This document shows, one piece after another, positions 1 through 6,781 of a stretch of DNA of 64,000 bases; within the stretch, counting starts at the first letter, position 1, and each line of letters opens with the position of its first letter. Below the pieces are notes generated by a model. That model was given only the letters and a program-made list of their open reading frames with translations, searched no databases and was not told the origin of the DNA. Source of the stretch: Planctomycetaceae bacterium (GTDB lineage Bacteria > Planctomycetota > Planctomycetia > Gemmatales > Gemmataceae); the NCBI GenBank assembly GCA_013823135.1, contig PNLP01000014.1, forward strand, positions 62,001 through 126,000, written 5' to 3'. The position numbers and the translations under genes are program-made.

Positions 1-3000
1 CTCTGCCCCGTCTCGGCGTCCCAGAGCCGCGCGGTCTTGTCCCCACTCCCGGTCAGGACACGCTTGCCATCGGGGCTGAACGCCACGCGGAAGACCGTGC
101 CCGTGTGGCCCGTGAGAGTGGCCTTCTCCTGCCCTGTCTCCACGTCCCAAACCCGCGCCGAGTTCTCTTGATACCCCGTAAGAATCCGCTTCCCGTCGGA
201 TCTCCACGCGACGGCGTGAGAGGCATCCTTGAGAACCGCGACCTCCTTCCCCGACTCCGCGTCCCACATCCTCGCTGTTTTCTCCGGATGCACAGTGAAG
301 ATCCGTTTTCCGTCCGGGCTCCATGCAACATGCGGGCCAGCTCCCGTGAGAATGAACTTCACCTCTCTTGTCCGTGAGTCCCAGACGCGTGACGTGCCGT
401 CGTAACTTCCGGTGAGGATTTTTTTGCCGTCTGGGCTCCACGCGACGCCCGTGACAAAACTCGTATGCCCGAGGAGCCTGGCATTCTCTTGCCCCGTCTC
501 GATGTTCCACAGGCATGCGGTCCTGTCATGGCTGCCGGTGAGGACTCGCGTACCATCGGAGCTGAACGCCACCGTATGAATCTCGCCCGAGTGTCCCAGG
601 AAGACGGCTTTCTCTTTCCCGGTCTCCGCATCGCAGAGCCTCGCTGTCCTGTCATCGCTCCCGATGAGGATTAGTTTTCCGTCGGGACTCAACGCCACGG
701 ACGCGACGATGCCTACCAGTCCACCGCCCTTGACTGTGGTCTGTTTCTGCCCCGTTTCGGCGTCCCAAAACTGTGCCGTGCCATCGTAACTTCCGGTGAG
801 GATGCTTTTCCCATTCGGGGTAAACGCCACCCCGGAAACCTCACCCGTGTGCCCCTTGAGGAGAGTCTGCTCTTTCCCGGTCTCCGCATCCCAAAGCCGT
901 GCGGTTTTATCCTTACTCCCGGTGACAACTCGCTTACCATCAGAGCTAAATGCCACGCTGGTGATCTCGCCCATGTGTCCCGTGAGATTGGCCGTTTCCT
1001 TGCCGGTTTCGGCGTCCCAAATCCTCGCTGTACGGTCGTTGCTCCCGGTGATCGCTCGCTTGCCATCGAGGCTGAATGCGACACTCACGACAAAGTCCTT
1101 GTGTCCCTTGAAGGGAACCAGTTCCTTGCCGGTCTCGGCATCCCAGATCCGCGGCGTGATGCCATAACCTCCAACGAGAACGCGCTTACCATCGGGGCTG
1201 AATACCGCGCTGAGAGCGTCTAACTGACCCTTCAAGGTCACCTTCTCCTGCCCCGTCTCCGCGTCCCAGATCCGCACCGGATCGCTAACCGACCCGATGA
1301 GAACGAACTTGCCATCGGGGCTGAACGCCACGCTGGTGACCATTGACGTGTTGTCACCGAAGGTGCGGACGGGAAACACCTGGCGCAACCACAAGCCCTT
1401 CACATGGCGGGTTTCCCATGTGTCGAAATAGTCGCTGTCCATAGCCGTCAGGATTCCGGCCATTCCGTCGAAATCACCCTGCTCTCTCGCTCGCAAGGCC
1501 AGGTTGACCTGCGTCGCATGCCGCGCGTCTTTCGCGCGTCTCGCTTGCGCCCTGGCCGCCCGGGACTCTCGTTCGGCTTCGGACCGTGCCTGTTTCGCGT
1601 CCCCTTCCGCCTTGCGTGCTGTCGTGGCCTTGTCCTCGGCTGTGGTCTCCGCAGTTCGTGCAGCTTTCGCCTCTTCCCCCGCGACGTTGGCGAACCAACT
1701 CGACACCGCCACGCCTGCCACGAGCACCACGAATACCGCGACCGCTGCTCCCGTGACCACCGGATTGCGACGGACCCACTTTGTACCCCGTTCGAAGCGA
1801 CTCACCGGGCGTGCGAGGATCGGCTCGCCTTTCTGATAGCGGACCAGATCGTCTGCCAGTTCCGCTGCTGATGCGTAGCGATTCTCCGGCTCCTTCCGCA
1901 AGCACTTGAGACAGATCGTCTCCAGGTCCAGCGGCACGCCCGCCTGCCACCGAGAAGGCGGTAGCGGTTCCTGCGTTCGCACCTGATCGAGCGTATCGAC
2001 AAGGGTCTTACCCTGAAATGGCGGCCGAGCTGCCAGACAGTCGTAGAGGATCGCCCCCAACGCGTAAACATCCGCAGCCGGCCCGGCCTCATGGGTGCGT
2101 CCGGATGCCTGCTCGGGAGCCATGTACGACGGAGTTCCCATCACGGCCCCAGACTGAGTCTCGCCACTGTCGTTATCCATCCGCCGCGCGAGGCCGAAGT
2201 CGGTGATCTTGGGCGTGCCGTCGGCCGTCAGCAAGATGTTGGCCGGCTTGAGGTCACGATGCACCACGTTGCGACTGTGCGCCAGTTGCATCGCCCGGGC
2301 CAAGAGTTCCACCAACCGTGCAGCTTCCCATGCGAGCATCGGTTTCACAGCAAGTTTGCTGGCAAGGTTACCGCCCTCGACGAATTCCAGGGCACAGTAG
2401 GGGTGCCCACCCGCCTCGCCGACCTCGTGGATCTGGACGATGTTCGGGTGCTGCAACCGCGCCACCGCCTCGGCCTCGATGCGAAATCGTGCCAGTTCAC
2501 GCGGTCCAGCATGACCACCGGCCAGAACCATTTTCAACGCCACGATCCGTTTCAGGGTCTGGTGAGTCGCCTTGTAAACGACCCCCATACCACCTCGGCC
2601 CAGAACGCCTTCAATCTCGTATCCGGGAATCGCGGGGTGCGAGCGAGTTGTCGTGCTTGTCAGCGAACGCTCGGCCGCATCACTGGCATCGTCTGGTGCT
2701 TGAGCAATCGTGTGGAACGTGTTTGTGGCCGAACCTGGACCTGGCCCGGTGTGTGGGAGCGTCTGGGTTGGTGTTGGCTCGACGTGGGGCAGGTGCGGGA
2801 CGGTACCCGCTGGCGTGGGGCCACTGCGATGATCGGGTTGCGTGTCACCACTCCCGGGTATCGGGAACGGTTCGGCGGGAGGAGAAGCCGGCGTGAAGTC
2901 CGCGGTCGCGTCGTGGGCGGGCTTCTCGGCGGGATCATGGGCGGTCGTGCGGAAGGGATCGTTCGTATTGGGCGACAAGATCGATTCCTCGTTGTCGAGC

Positions 3001-3002
3001 AA
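1..3002 (-). CDS. Membrane Ser/Thr protein kinase with C-terminal WD40 repeats (3' end outside window)
   Basis: A continuous minus-strand frame carries a Hanks-type kinase (residues about 127-390): GYEIEGVLGRGGMG glycine loop, ALK lysine, HRDLKPAN catalytic loop, DFG and MAPEQ. A Pro/Thr-rich N-terminus precedes it. A single membrane helix lies near residues 415-437, followed by an Ala/Lys/Glu-rich coiled stretch and then at least ten WD40 repeats of the type VAFSPDGKRVLTGS...TARLWDAETG. The kinase would be cytoplasmic and the propeller on the other side of the membrane. The kinase-WD40 fusion is typical of planctomycetes. The start is uncertain: no ATG occurs between the upstream in-frame stop and the kinase domain, so a TTG start (about 3002) is assumed. 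The reading frame runs off the left edge. Substrate unknown. Confidence 0.9.
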   Translation of the reverse strand, partial: MLDNEESILSPNTNDPFRTTAHDPAEKPAHDATADFTPASPPAEPFPIPGSGDTQPDHRSGPTPAGTVPHLPHVEPTPTQTLPHTGPGPGSATNTFHTIAQAPDDASDAAERSLTSTTTRSHPAIPGYEIEGVLGRGGMGVVYKATHQTLKRIVALKMVLAGGHAGPRELARFRIEAEAVARLQHPNIVQIHEVGEAGGHPYCALEFVEGGNLASKLAVKPMLAWEAARLVELLARAMQLAHSRNVVHRDLKPANILLTADGTPKITDFGLARRMDNDSGETQSGAVMGTPSYMAPEQASGRTHEAGPAADVYALGAILYDCLAARPPFQGKTLVDTLDQVRTQEPLPPSRWQAGVPLDLETICLKCLRKEPENRYASAAELADDLVRYQKGEPILARPVSRFERGTKWVRRNPVVTGAAVAVFVVLVAGVAVSSWFANVAGEEAKAARTAETTAEDKATTARKAEGDAKQARSEAERESRAARAQARRAKDARHATQVNLALRAREQGDFDGMAGILTAMDSDYFDTWETRHVKGLWLRQVFPVRTFGDNTSMVTSVAFSPDGKFVLIGSVSDPVRIWDAETGQEKVTLKGQLDALSAVFSPDGKRVLVGGYGITPRIWDAETGKELVPFKGHKDFVVSVAFSLDGKRAITGSNDRTARIWDAETGKETANLTGHMGEITSVAFSSDGKRVVTGSKDKTARLWDAETGKEQTLLKGHTGEVSGVAFTPNGKSILTGSYDGTAQFWDAETGQKQTTVKGGGLVGIVASVALSPDGKLILIGSDDRTARLCDAETGKEKAVFLGHSGEIHTVAFSSDGTRVLTGSHDRTACLWNIETGQENARLLGHTSFVTGVAWSPDGKKILTGSYDGTSRVWDSRTREVKFILTGAGPHVAWSPDGKRIFTVHPEKTARMWDAESGKEVAVLKDASHAVAWRSDGKRILTGYQENSARVWDVETGQEKATLTGHTGTVFRVAFSPDGKRVLTGSGDKTARLWDAETGQ

Positions 3003-3269
3003 GCGGCGGTTATTGACGGAATCTGACTGACCCCTGGATCAGTTTCGTCCGGAACAACAGCCCCGGATTCGTTGCCAGGAAGTCGATCGTGAGTATAGCC
3101 GCGTCTGGGTCGCCACTCGCATTCGATTTCTCCGAGCGGCTTCCGATTTTGGTCGATCGGTCCGACACCCGCGAGACGCAGATGGCGACCGCCACGACAT
3201 GAGATGAACAGGCAAAAAGCGAGGAATTTCTTAGAAACAACGCGGGTTTTGCATTGTGATTTGACGGAG

Positions 3270-3338
3270 TACCCCGAGAAGGAGTCGAACCTTCCAGCCA
3301 GGCTTCGTAGACCCAGCACCGCAGCCGTCGGTCGGGGC
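3270..3338 (-). tRNA. tRNA-Arg(ACG)-like, short D-arm
   Basis: The acceptor strands GCCCCGA and TCGGGGT pair (one G-U), with discriminator A. The T-arm is GAAGG-TTCGACT-CCTTC and the anticodon loop is CTACGAA (anticodon ACG, Arg CGU). The anticodon stem relies on G-U pairs. Only 16 nt separate the acceptor and anticodon stems, and the usual T8 is absent. Total length is 69 nt. It may be a divergent functional tRNA or a decaying one. It lies 6 nt from the next tRNA. Confidence 0.6.
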
Positions 3339-3344
3339 GAGTAG

Positions 3345-3413
3345 TTCTCCGTACAGGAGTCGAACCTGTCAACCGGGCTTCGGAAACCCAGCGCCGCATC
3401 CCGCGGACGGAGA
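3345..3413 (-). tRNA. tRNA-Arg(CCG)-like, short D-arm
   Basis: Perfect acceptor stem TCTCCGT/ACGGAGA with discriminator A. The T-arm is ACAGG-TTCGACT-CCTGT and the anticodon loop is TTCCGAA (CCG, Arg CGG). Like its neighbour it is 69 nt long with a 16-nt D region that can form only a 3-bp CCG/CGG stem, and it lacks T8. The shared reduction suggests common descent rather than independent decay. Confidence 0.65.
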
Positions 3414-3422
3414 GTCCTCTTG

Positions 3423-3501
3423 AAACGCGGAACTCGGAACTCGGAGTGCGGAATGAAACCCGGCTGTCTGGTTTTCATTCCGCATTCCGCACTCCGCATT
3501 T
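3423..3501 (-). repeat. Hairpin element of degenerate heptamers, in tRNA gap
   Basis: Imperfect inverted repeat: left arm 3423-3454, right arm 3477-3501, 22-nt loop. Both arms consist of repeated units resembling GCGGAAT or CTCGGAAC. The left arm has one unit more than the right. It fills the 98-nt gap between tRNA-Arg(CCG) and tRNA-Pro(TGG), whereas undisturbed gaps in this array are only 6-26 nt. Confidence 0.85.
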
Positions 3502-3511
3502 CTCAAGTCAG

Positions 3512-3583
3512 TCAGGATGGCAGGAATCGAACCTACTTGAACGAGTTCCCAAGACTCGCGGCCAGCCAATGGCCCACATCCTG
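3512..3583 (-). tRNA. tRNA-Pro(TGG)
   Basis: Full cloverleaf: acceptor CAGGATG/CATCCTG (7 bp), D-stem GGCC/GGCC with a 7-nt loop, anticodon stem CGAGT/ACTCG with loop CTTGGGA (TGG), T-arm GTAGG-TTCGATT-CCTGC, discriminator A. CCA is not encoded. Confidence 0.9.
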
Positions 3584-3589
3584 AATCAG

Positions 3590-3661
3590 TCGAACCGGCA
3601 GGAGTCGAACCTGCATCAGTCGCTTTAGAAGAGCGATGCCTCTCCGTTCGGCCACGGTCCG
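3590..3661 (-). tRNA. tRNA-Arg(TCT)
   Basis: Acceptor CGGACCG/CGGTTCG (one G-U), D-stem GCC/GGC, anticodon stem TCGCT/AGCGA with loop CTTCTAA (TCT), T-arm GCAGG-TTCGACT-CCTGC, discriminator A. It is the last tRNA before the oppositely oriented P450 gene. Confidence 0.9.
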
Positions 3662-3800
3662 AGCAAATCAGCGCTCCACAGAGCTAACAGTTCGTGTATC
3701 CTCGGGTGGCCTCCTTCTTCATGGTCTCTCCCTGTGAGCGTTGGGGAAACCAGACGCGGCCACACCGACTCGATTCCGAACAGCTTCGCAGGGGGCCATA

Positions 3801-5141
3801 ATGCCGTCGAACGCCTTGCCGCCGGGACCGAAGGGAACGCTCATCGCCGGGAACCTCCGCCAGTTCGTAACTGACCGCCTCGACTTCTACACCCACCTGG
3901 CCCGCGAATACGGCGACCTCTCGAGCTTCCGGTTCGGCCCCTTTCGCCGCGTGTTCCTGGCGAACCACCCCGACCTGATCGAACAGGTGCTGGTCACCGA
4001 CGCGAAGCACTACATCAAGCACTTCGGCGCTCGGAACTACATGCCCGTGCTCGGCAACGGCCTGGTGACCAGCGAGGGCGACTTCTGGCTCCGGCAGCGG
4101 CGGCTGTCGCAGCCCGCGTTCCTGAAGCACCGCGTGACGACATACGCTCCAGTGATGACCGACCTCACCCATGCCATGCTCGCGGGGTGGCGCACCGGGA
4201 TGCCGATCAACGTCCACACCGAGTTCGGCCGCCTGACCAGCGCGATCGCCTTGAAAACCCTGTTCGGCCTCGACGACGCTGGCGACCGCGTCTTGTTCGT
4301 CGAGAAGCTCCGCACGGCGTTCGAACTCCTCACCGCCCGGTTCGCGAAGCTTGTGAATCCTCCCTTGTGGGTGCCGACGCTGCACAACATCCGCATCCGG
4401 CGAGCAGTTTCCCACCTCCGCAAAGTCGTGGACGGTTTCATCGCCGCGGGCCGCGCCCGCAAGGAGCCCGGCAACGACCTGCTGTCGCGAATCGTGGCCG
4501 CCCAGGACGAGGACGGGTCGCGGATGACGGAGGCCCAACTCCGCGACGAGGCGATGACGCTCTACCTCGCGGGCCACGAGACGACGGCCCTCACGCTCAC
4601 CTGGAGCTGGTACCTCCTCGCGAAGCACCCTGAGGCCGAGCGGAAGCTCGTCGAGGAATGGTCGCGAGTGCTCGGCGGTCGCTCGCCGACACCCGACGAC
4701 CTGCCAAATCTGCCGTACACCGACGCCGTCCTGACCGAATCGATGCGGGTGTACCCCGCGGTGTACCTGATCGGCCGCGAGGCCACGAAAGACCTCGAAC
4801 TCGGCGGCTACCGGGTACGCAAGGGGTACACGGTATTCATGAGCCAGTGGGTGATGCACCGCGATCCACGTTACTTCGGCCCCGACCCCGAGGTGTTCCG
4901 CCCCGAGCGCTGGCTCGACGGGCTTGCCAAGCGGCTCCCGAAGTACGCCTACTTCCCATTCGGCGGCGGCCCGCGCGTCTGCATTGGCAACACGTTCGCC
5001 CTGATGGAAGCCGCAATCCTGCTCGCGACCGTCGGCCAGCGCTACCGGTTCACACTGGACCCAGACGCGGTGATCGAGCTCAACCCGCAGATCACCTTGT
5101 TGCCGGCCAACGGCATTCCAGCGACGCTTCAAGAGCGCTGA
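3801..5141 (+). CDS. Cytochrome P450
   Basis: A 446-aa heme-thiolate monooxygenase. It shows the I-helix oxygen-activation motif AGHETT (residues about 257-262), the K-helix ExxR as ESMR, and the heme-ligand loop FGGGPRVCIG with its cysteine near residue 395. The N-terminus is proline-rich (LPPGPKG) with no clear membrane anchor, so a soluble bacterial form is likely. ATG 3801 is preceded by a G-rich stretch; an upstream TTG is possible but fits the family less well. No ferredoxin or reductase gene is adjacent, so the electron partner and substrate cannot be inferred. The gene lies antisense inside a tRNA array: its stop is 7 nt from the next tRNA. Confidence 0.95.
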   Translation: MPSNALPPGPKGTLIAGNLRQFVTDRLDFYTHLAREYGDLSSFRFGPFRRVFLANHPDLIEQVLVTDAKHYIKHFGARNYMPVLGNGLVTSEGDFWLRQRRLSQPAFLKHRVTTYAPVMTDLTHAMLAGWRTGMPINVHTEFGRLTSAIALKTLFGLDDAGDRVLFVEKLRTAFELLTARFAKLVNPPLWVPTLHNIRIRRAVSHLRKVVDGFIAAGRARKEPGNDLLSRIVAAQDEDGSRMTEAQLRDEAMTLYLAGHETTALTLTWSWYLLAKHPEAERKLVEEWSRVLGGRSPTPDDLPNLPYTDAVLTESMRVYPAVYLIGREATKDLELGGYRVRKGYTVFMSQWVMHRDPRYFGPDPEVFRPERWLDGLAKRLPKYAYFPFGGGPRVCIGNTFALMEAAILLATVGQRYRFTLDPDAVIELNPQITLLPANGIPATLQER

Positions 5142-5148
5142 CACCGAG

Positions 5149-5222
5149 TCGGGATGACAGGAGTCGAACCTGCGTTCTCGTGCTTCCGACGCACGCGACC
5201 ACTCCACCTGGTCCACTTCCCG
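5149..5222 (-). tRNA. tRNA-Pro(CGG)
   Basis: Acceptor CGGGAAG/CATCCCG with one A-A mismatch, D-stem GACC/GGTC, anticodon stem CGTGC/GCACG with loop GTCGGAA (CGG), T-arm GCAGG-TTCGACT-CCTGT, discriminator A. Loop position 32 is G, where a pyrimidine is usual. Confidence 0.8.
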
Positions 5223-5251
5223 AGTTGCCCACGCGAGTCCCGAAAGCGATG

Positions 5252-5323
5252 AAGTTACGACCGGATTCGCACCGGTGACTTCCTGGTTACAAGCCAGGCG
5301 CTCTACTGTTGAGCTACGTGTGT
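5252..5323 (-). tRNA. tRNA-Thr(TGT)-like with disrupted acceptor stem
   Basis: D-stem GCTC/GAGC, anticodon stem CCTGG/CCAGG with loop CTTGTAA (TGT), and T-stem ACCGG/CCGGT are intact. The T-loop is TGCGAAT instead of TTCGAAT, the D-loop lacks the GG pair, and the acceptor strands ACACACG/CGTAACT match at only 4 of 7 positions. The ends are therefore approximate. It is likely a decaying tRNA, or one needing an unusual fold. Confidence 0.55.
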
Positions 5324-5349
5324 ACGCTTCCGTTGTCGGGCGCGGGCAG

Positions 5350-5421
5350 AGCGTTCGGCGGGATTTGAACCCGCGCGTCCTGGGTGGAAACCAGGCAGGC
5401 TACCGTTAACCTCACGAACGC
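5350..5421 (-). tRNA. tRNA-Gly(TCC)
   Basis: Acceptor GCGTTCG/CGAACGC, D-stem AGGT/GCCT, anticodon stem CCTGG/CCAGG with loop TTTCCAC (TCC), T-arm GCGGG-TTCAAAT-CCCGC. The discriminator is T, as expected for bacterial glycine tRNA. Confidence 0.92.
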
Positions 5422-5426
5422 AACAG

Positions 5427-5514
5427 GGTAAGGATGAAGGTTGAACGATGAAGGATGAACAGAAGAATTGGTTGCTTTCAATTCATCCTTCATCGTTCAA
5501 CCTTCATCCTTACC
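5427..5514 (-). repeat. Perfect 33-bp hairpin of heptamer units, in tRNA gap
   Basis: Arms 5427-5459 and 5482-5514 are exact reverse complements (33 of 33) with a 22-nt loop. The arm is built from GGATGAA-like heptamers. It fills the 98-nt gap between tRNA-Gly and tRNA-Phe. Confidence 0.95.
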
Positions 5515-5519
5515 ACGAG

Positions 5520-5591
5520 TCTCGGCGACTGGAATTGAACCAGTTCCTCCGCCTTTTCAAAGCGGCGCTCTACCAGATGAGCTACACCGAG
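5520..5591 (-). tRNA. tRNA-Phe(GAA)
   Basis: Acceptor CTCGGTG/CGCCGAG (one G-U), D-stem GCTC/GAGC with loop ATCTGGTA, anticodon stem CCGCT/GGCGG with loop TTGAAAA (GAA), T-arm ACTGG-TTCAATT-CCAGT, discriminator A. The first pair is C-G rather than the common G-C. Confidence 0.88.
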
Positions 5592-5643
5592 TTTCCGTTC
5601 TTCACTCCGCAATCCTCGTTCCGCGTTCCGCGTTCCGAGGTAG
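5592..5643 (-). repeat. Single-arm remnant of the heptamer hairpin element
   Basis: The gap between tRNA-Phe and tRNA-Lys holds tandem TTCCGCG/TTCCGAG-like units matching one arm of the elements at 3423-3501 and 5723-5815, with no opposing arm. It suggests a deleted or half-inserted copy. Confidence 0.6.
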
Positions 5644-5716
5644 TGCCTCGCCAGGGGATCGAACCCTGCATGGGCCGGTTAAAAGCCGGCTGCTTCGCCA
5701 TTGAAGCGTGCGAGGC
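5644..5716 (-). tRNA. tRNA-Lys(TTT)
   Basis: Acceptor GCCTCGC/GCGAGGC, D-arm GCTT...AAGC, anticodon stem GCCGG/CCGGC with loop CTTTTAA (TTT), T-arm CAGGG-TTCGATC-CCCTG, discriminator A. Confidence 0.92.
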
Positions 5717-5722
5717 GGGGGG

Positions 5723-5815
5723 GAGAAATTCGGAATGCGGAATTCGGAGTGCGGAATCAAAACCAGGGTCGTTCGTCCTCATTCCGAATTCCGCATTCCA
5801 CACTCCGCATTTCTC
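5723..5815 (-). repeat. Imperfect 35-bp hairpin of heptamer units, in tRNA gap
   Basis: Arms 5723-5757 and 5781-5815 match as reverse complements at 29 of 35 positions, with a 23-nt loop. Units resemble GCGGAAT and TTCGGAG. It fills the 103-nt gap between tRNA-Lys and tRNA-Gln(TTG). Confidence 0.9.
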
Positions 5816-5819
5816 CATG

Positions 5820-5894
5820 TTCCGGGAGCTGGAATCGAACCAGCGACCACCTGCTTCAAAGGCAGGGAACGGTACCAGCACCGAATCTCCCGGA
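5820..5894 (-). tRNA. tRNA-Gln(TTG)
   Basis: Acceptor TCCGGGA/TCCCGGA, anticodon stem CCTGC/GCAGG with loop CTTTGAA (TTG), T-arm GCTGG-TTCGATT-CCAGC, discriminator A. The D-stem CGGT/ACCG is set back by a GATT spacer, an arrangement shared with the next gene. Confidence 0.88.
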
Positions 5895-5908
5895 ATGAAC
5901 GTCACCAG

Positions 5909-5983
5909 TTGCCGGGGCAGGAATCGAACCTGCGTCGTCCACCTTCAGAGGGTGGCATCAGTACCAGCACTGAATCCCCGGCA
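5909..5983 (-). tRNA. tRNA-Gln(CTG)
   Basis: Acceptor TGCCGGG/CCCGGCA, D-stem CAGT/ACTG with the same GATT spacer and GCTGGT loop as tRNA-Gln(TTG), anticodon stem CCACC/GGTGG with loop CTCTGAA (CTG), T-arm GCAGG-TTCGATT-CCTGC, discriminator A. Probably a paralogue of its neighbour. Confidence 0.9.
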
Positions 5984-5995
5984 ATGTGCGGACAG

Positions 5996-6069
5996 CAGCG
6001 GTGGCAGGAATCGAACCTGCAAACTGCGCTTTAACAGAGCGCCGCCTTACCATTCGGCTCCACACCGCT
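5996..6069 (-). tRNA. tRNA-Asn(GTT)
   Basis: Acceptor AGCGGTG/CACCGCT, D-stem GCC/GGC, anticodon stem GCGCT/AGCGC with loop CTGTTAA (GTT), T-arm GCAGG-TTCGATT-CCTGC, discriminator G as usual for Asn. It is the first gene of the array in transcription order, so the array promoter should lie just above 6070. Confidence 0.92.
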
Positions 6070-6098
6070 GGATGTAATTGCATGTCGGTAAACGGATC

Positions 6099-6133
6099 GG
6101 GGCCGGGCGTCCCTTGCGGTAACGCCCGGCCCC
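6099..6133. repeat. GC-rich hairpin upstream of the tRNA array
   Basis: The 12-bp perfect inverted repeat GGGGCCGGGCGT/ACGCCCGGCCCC (6099-6110 and 6122-6133) has an 11-nt loop. It lies in the 712-nt gene-free stretch 6070-6781. There is no T-tract, so it may be a repeat or an attenuating structure. Confidence 0.7.
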
Positions 6134-6350
6134 GGGAGTAGTTCCCGATGGTCCCCGTGCGTCACCCGGTGAGGGTGCGTTGATGAAACGGCCGGAATCC
6201 GAACCCGCGTTGCGGGGTCCTGCGATTCGTCGGTCGTTTGGGGAAACGGGTCATGGCTTCGCCTTGTTTGGATTGGGAACACGCGAGGTGTTCACAACTA
6301 GAGACGCACTGGCTGACAGATGGTTCGCGGTTCGTGCGGAATTATTTTGG

Positions 6351-6454
6351 CGGTTTTTTGGTCGGAGCCCGAGCGCCAAGCGAGGGAAACCTTGATCCTC
6401 GCTTGGCGCTCGGGCTCCGACCAAAAAACCGCCTCGCTTGGCGCTCGGGCTTGG
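6351..6454. repeat. Perfect 35-bp inverted repeat plus a third partial arm
   Basis: Arms 6351-6385 and 6397-6431 are exact reverse complements with an 11-nt loop. The core is GTCGGAGCCCGAGCGCCAAG. Directly after the second arm, about 22 nt of it recur (about 6432-6454). Shorter relatives of the core (GCCCCGAGCGCAAGCGAGGGG-like) occur near 26670-26697. The remaining sequence to 6781 is the leader of the next gene and holds nothing else recognised. Confidence 0.93.
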
Positions 6455-6781
6455 ATCGCGGCTCTCCTCGCCACTATCCCAAGTGGGTCTCGTTCCATTC
6501 TTGAGCCAATCCGGCTCGTTTCCCGCCCTCATCCGCAGGTGCAGTTGCACAACCGGCGTGGTCGCCAGCGACGGATCAATCCACAACCCGCTCGTAACCG
6601 CCCGCGGCCGCATTCCCCACCCCACCGGAGCACCGCAAGGTGCTTAAATCGCTGCACGTGGCCCGCCCCTATCATCCGACCAAACCACACTCACCGATAC
6701 CACATGCCAGCGAGCCGCAGGGATGCACCGAACACCGGTCGGGCTCGTGAGACACGACCGGACAGCAAGGAGGCTAGGACT

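Noticed and set aside
3684..5216. A 510-codon minus-strand frame antisense to the P450 gene
   Set aside because: It mirrors the P450 coding strand and has no recognisable domain; the P450 motifs on the plus strand are unambiguous.
5427..5815. Possible CRISPR array, because of regularly spaced repeats between tRNAs
   Set aside because: The units are inverted hairpins with different sequences separated by tRNA genes, with no direct repeats and unique spacers and no cas genes.
6180..6255. A tRNA-like stretch with a T-loop-like GGTTCGGATTCC on the minus strand
   Set aside because: No acceptor stem can be formed (the two GAAACGG words are direct repeats, not complements) and no anticodon arm is convincing. 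It may be a relic of the array.
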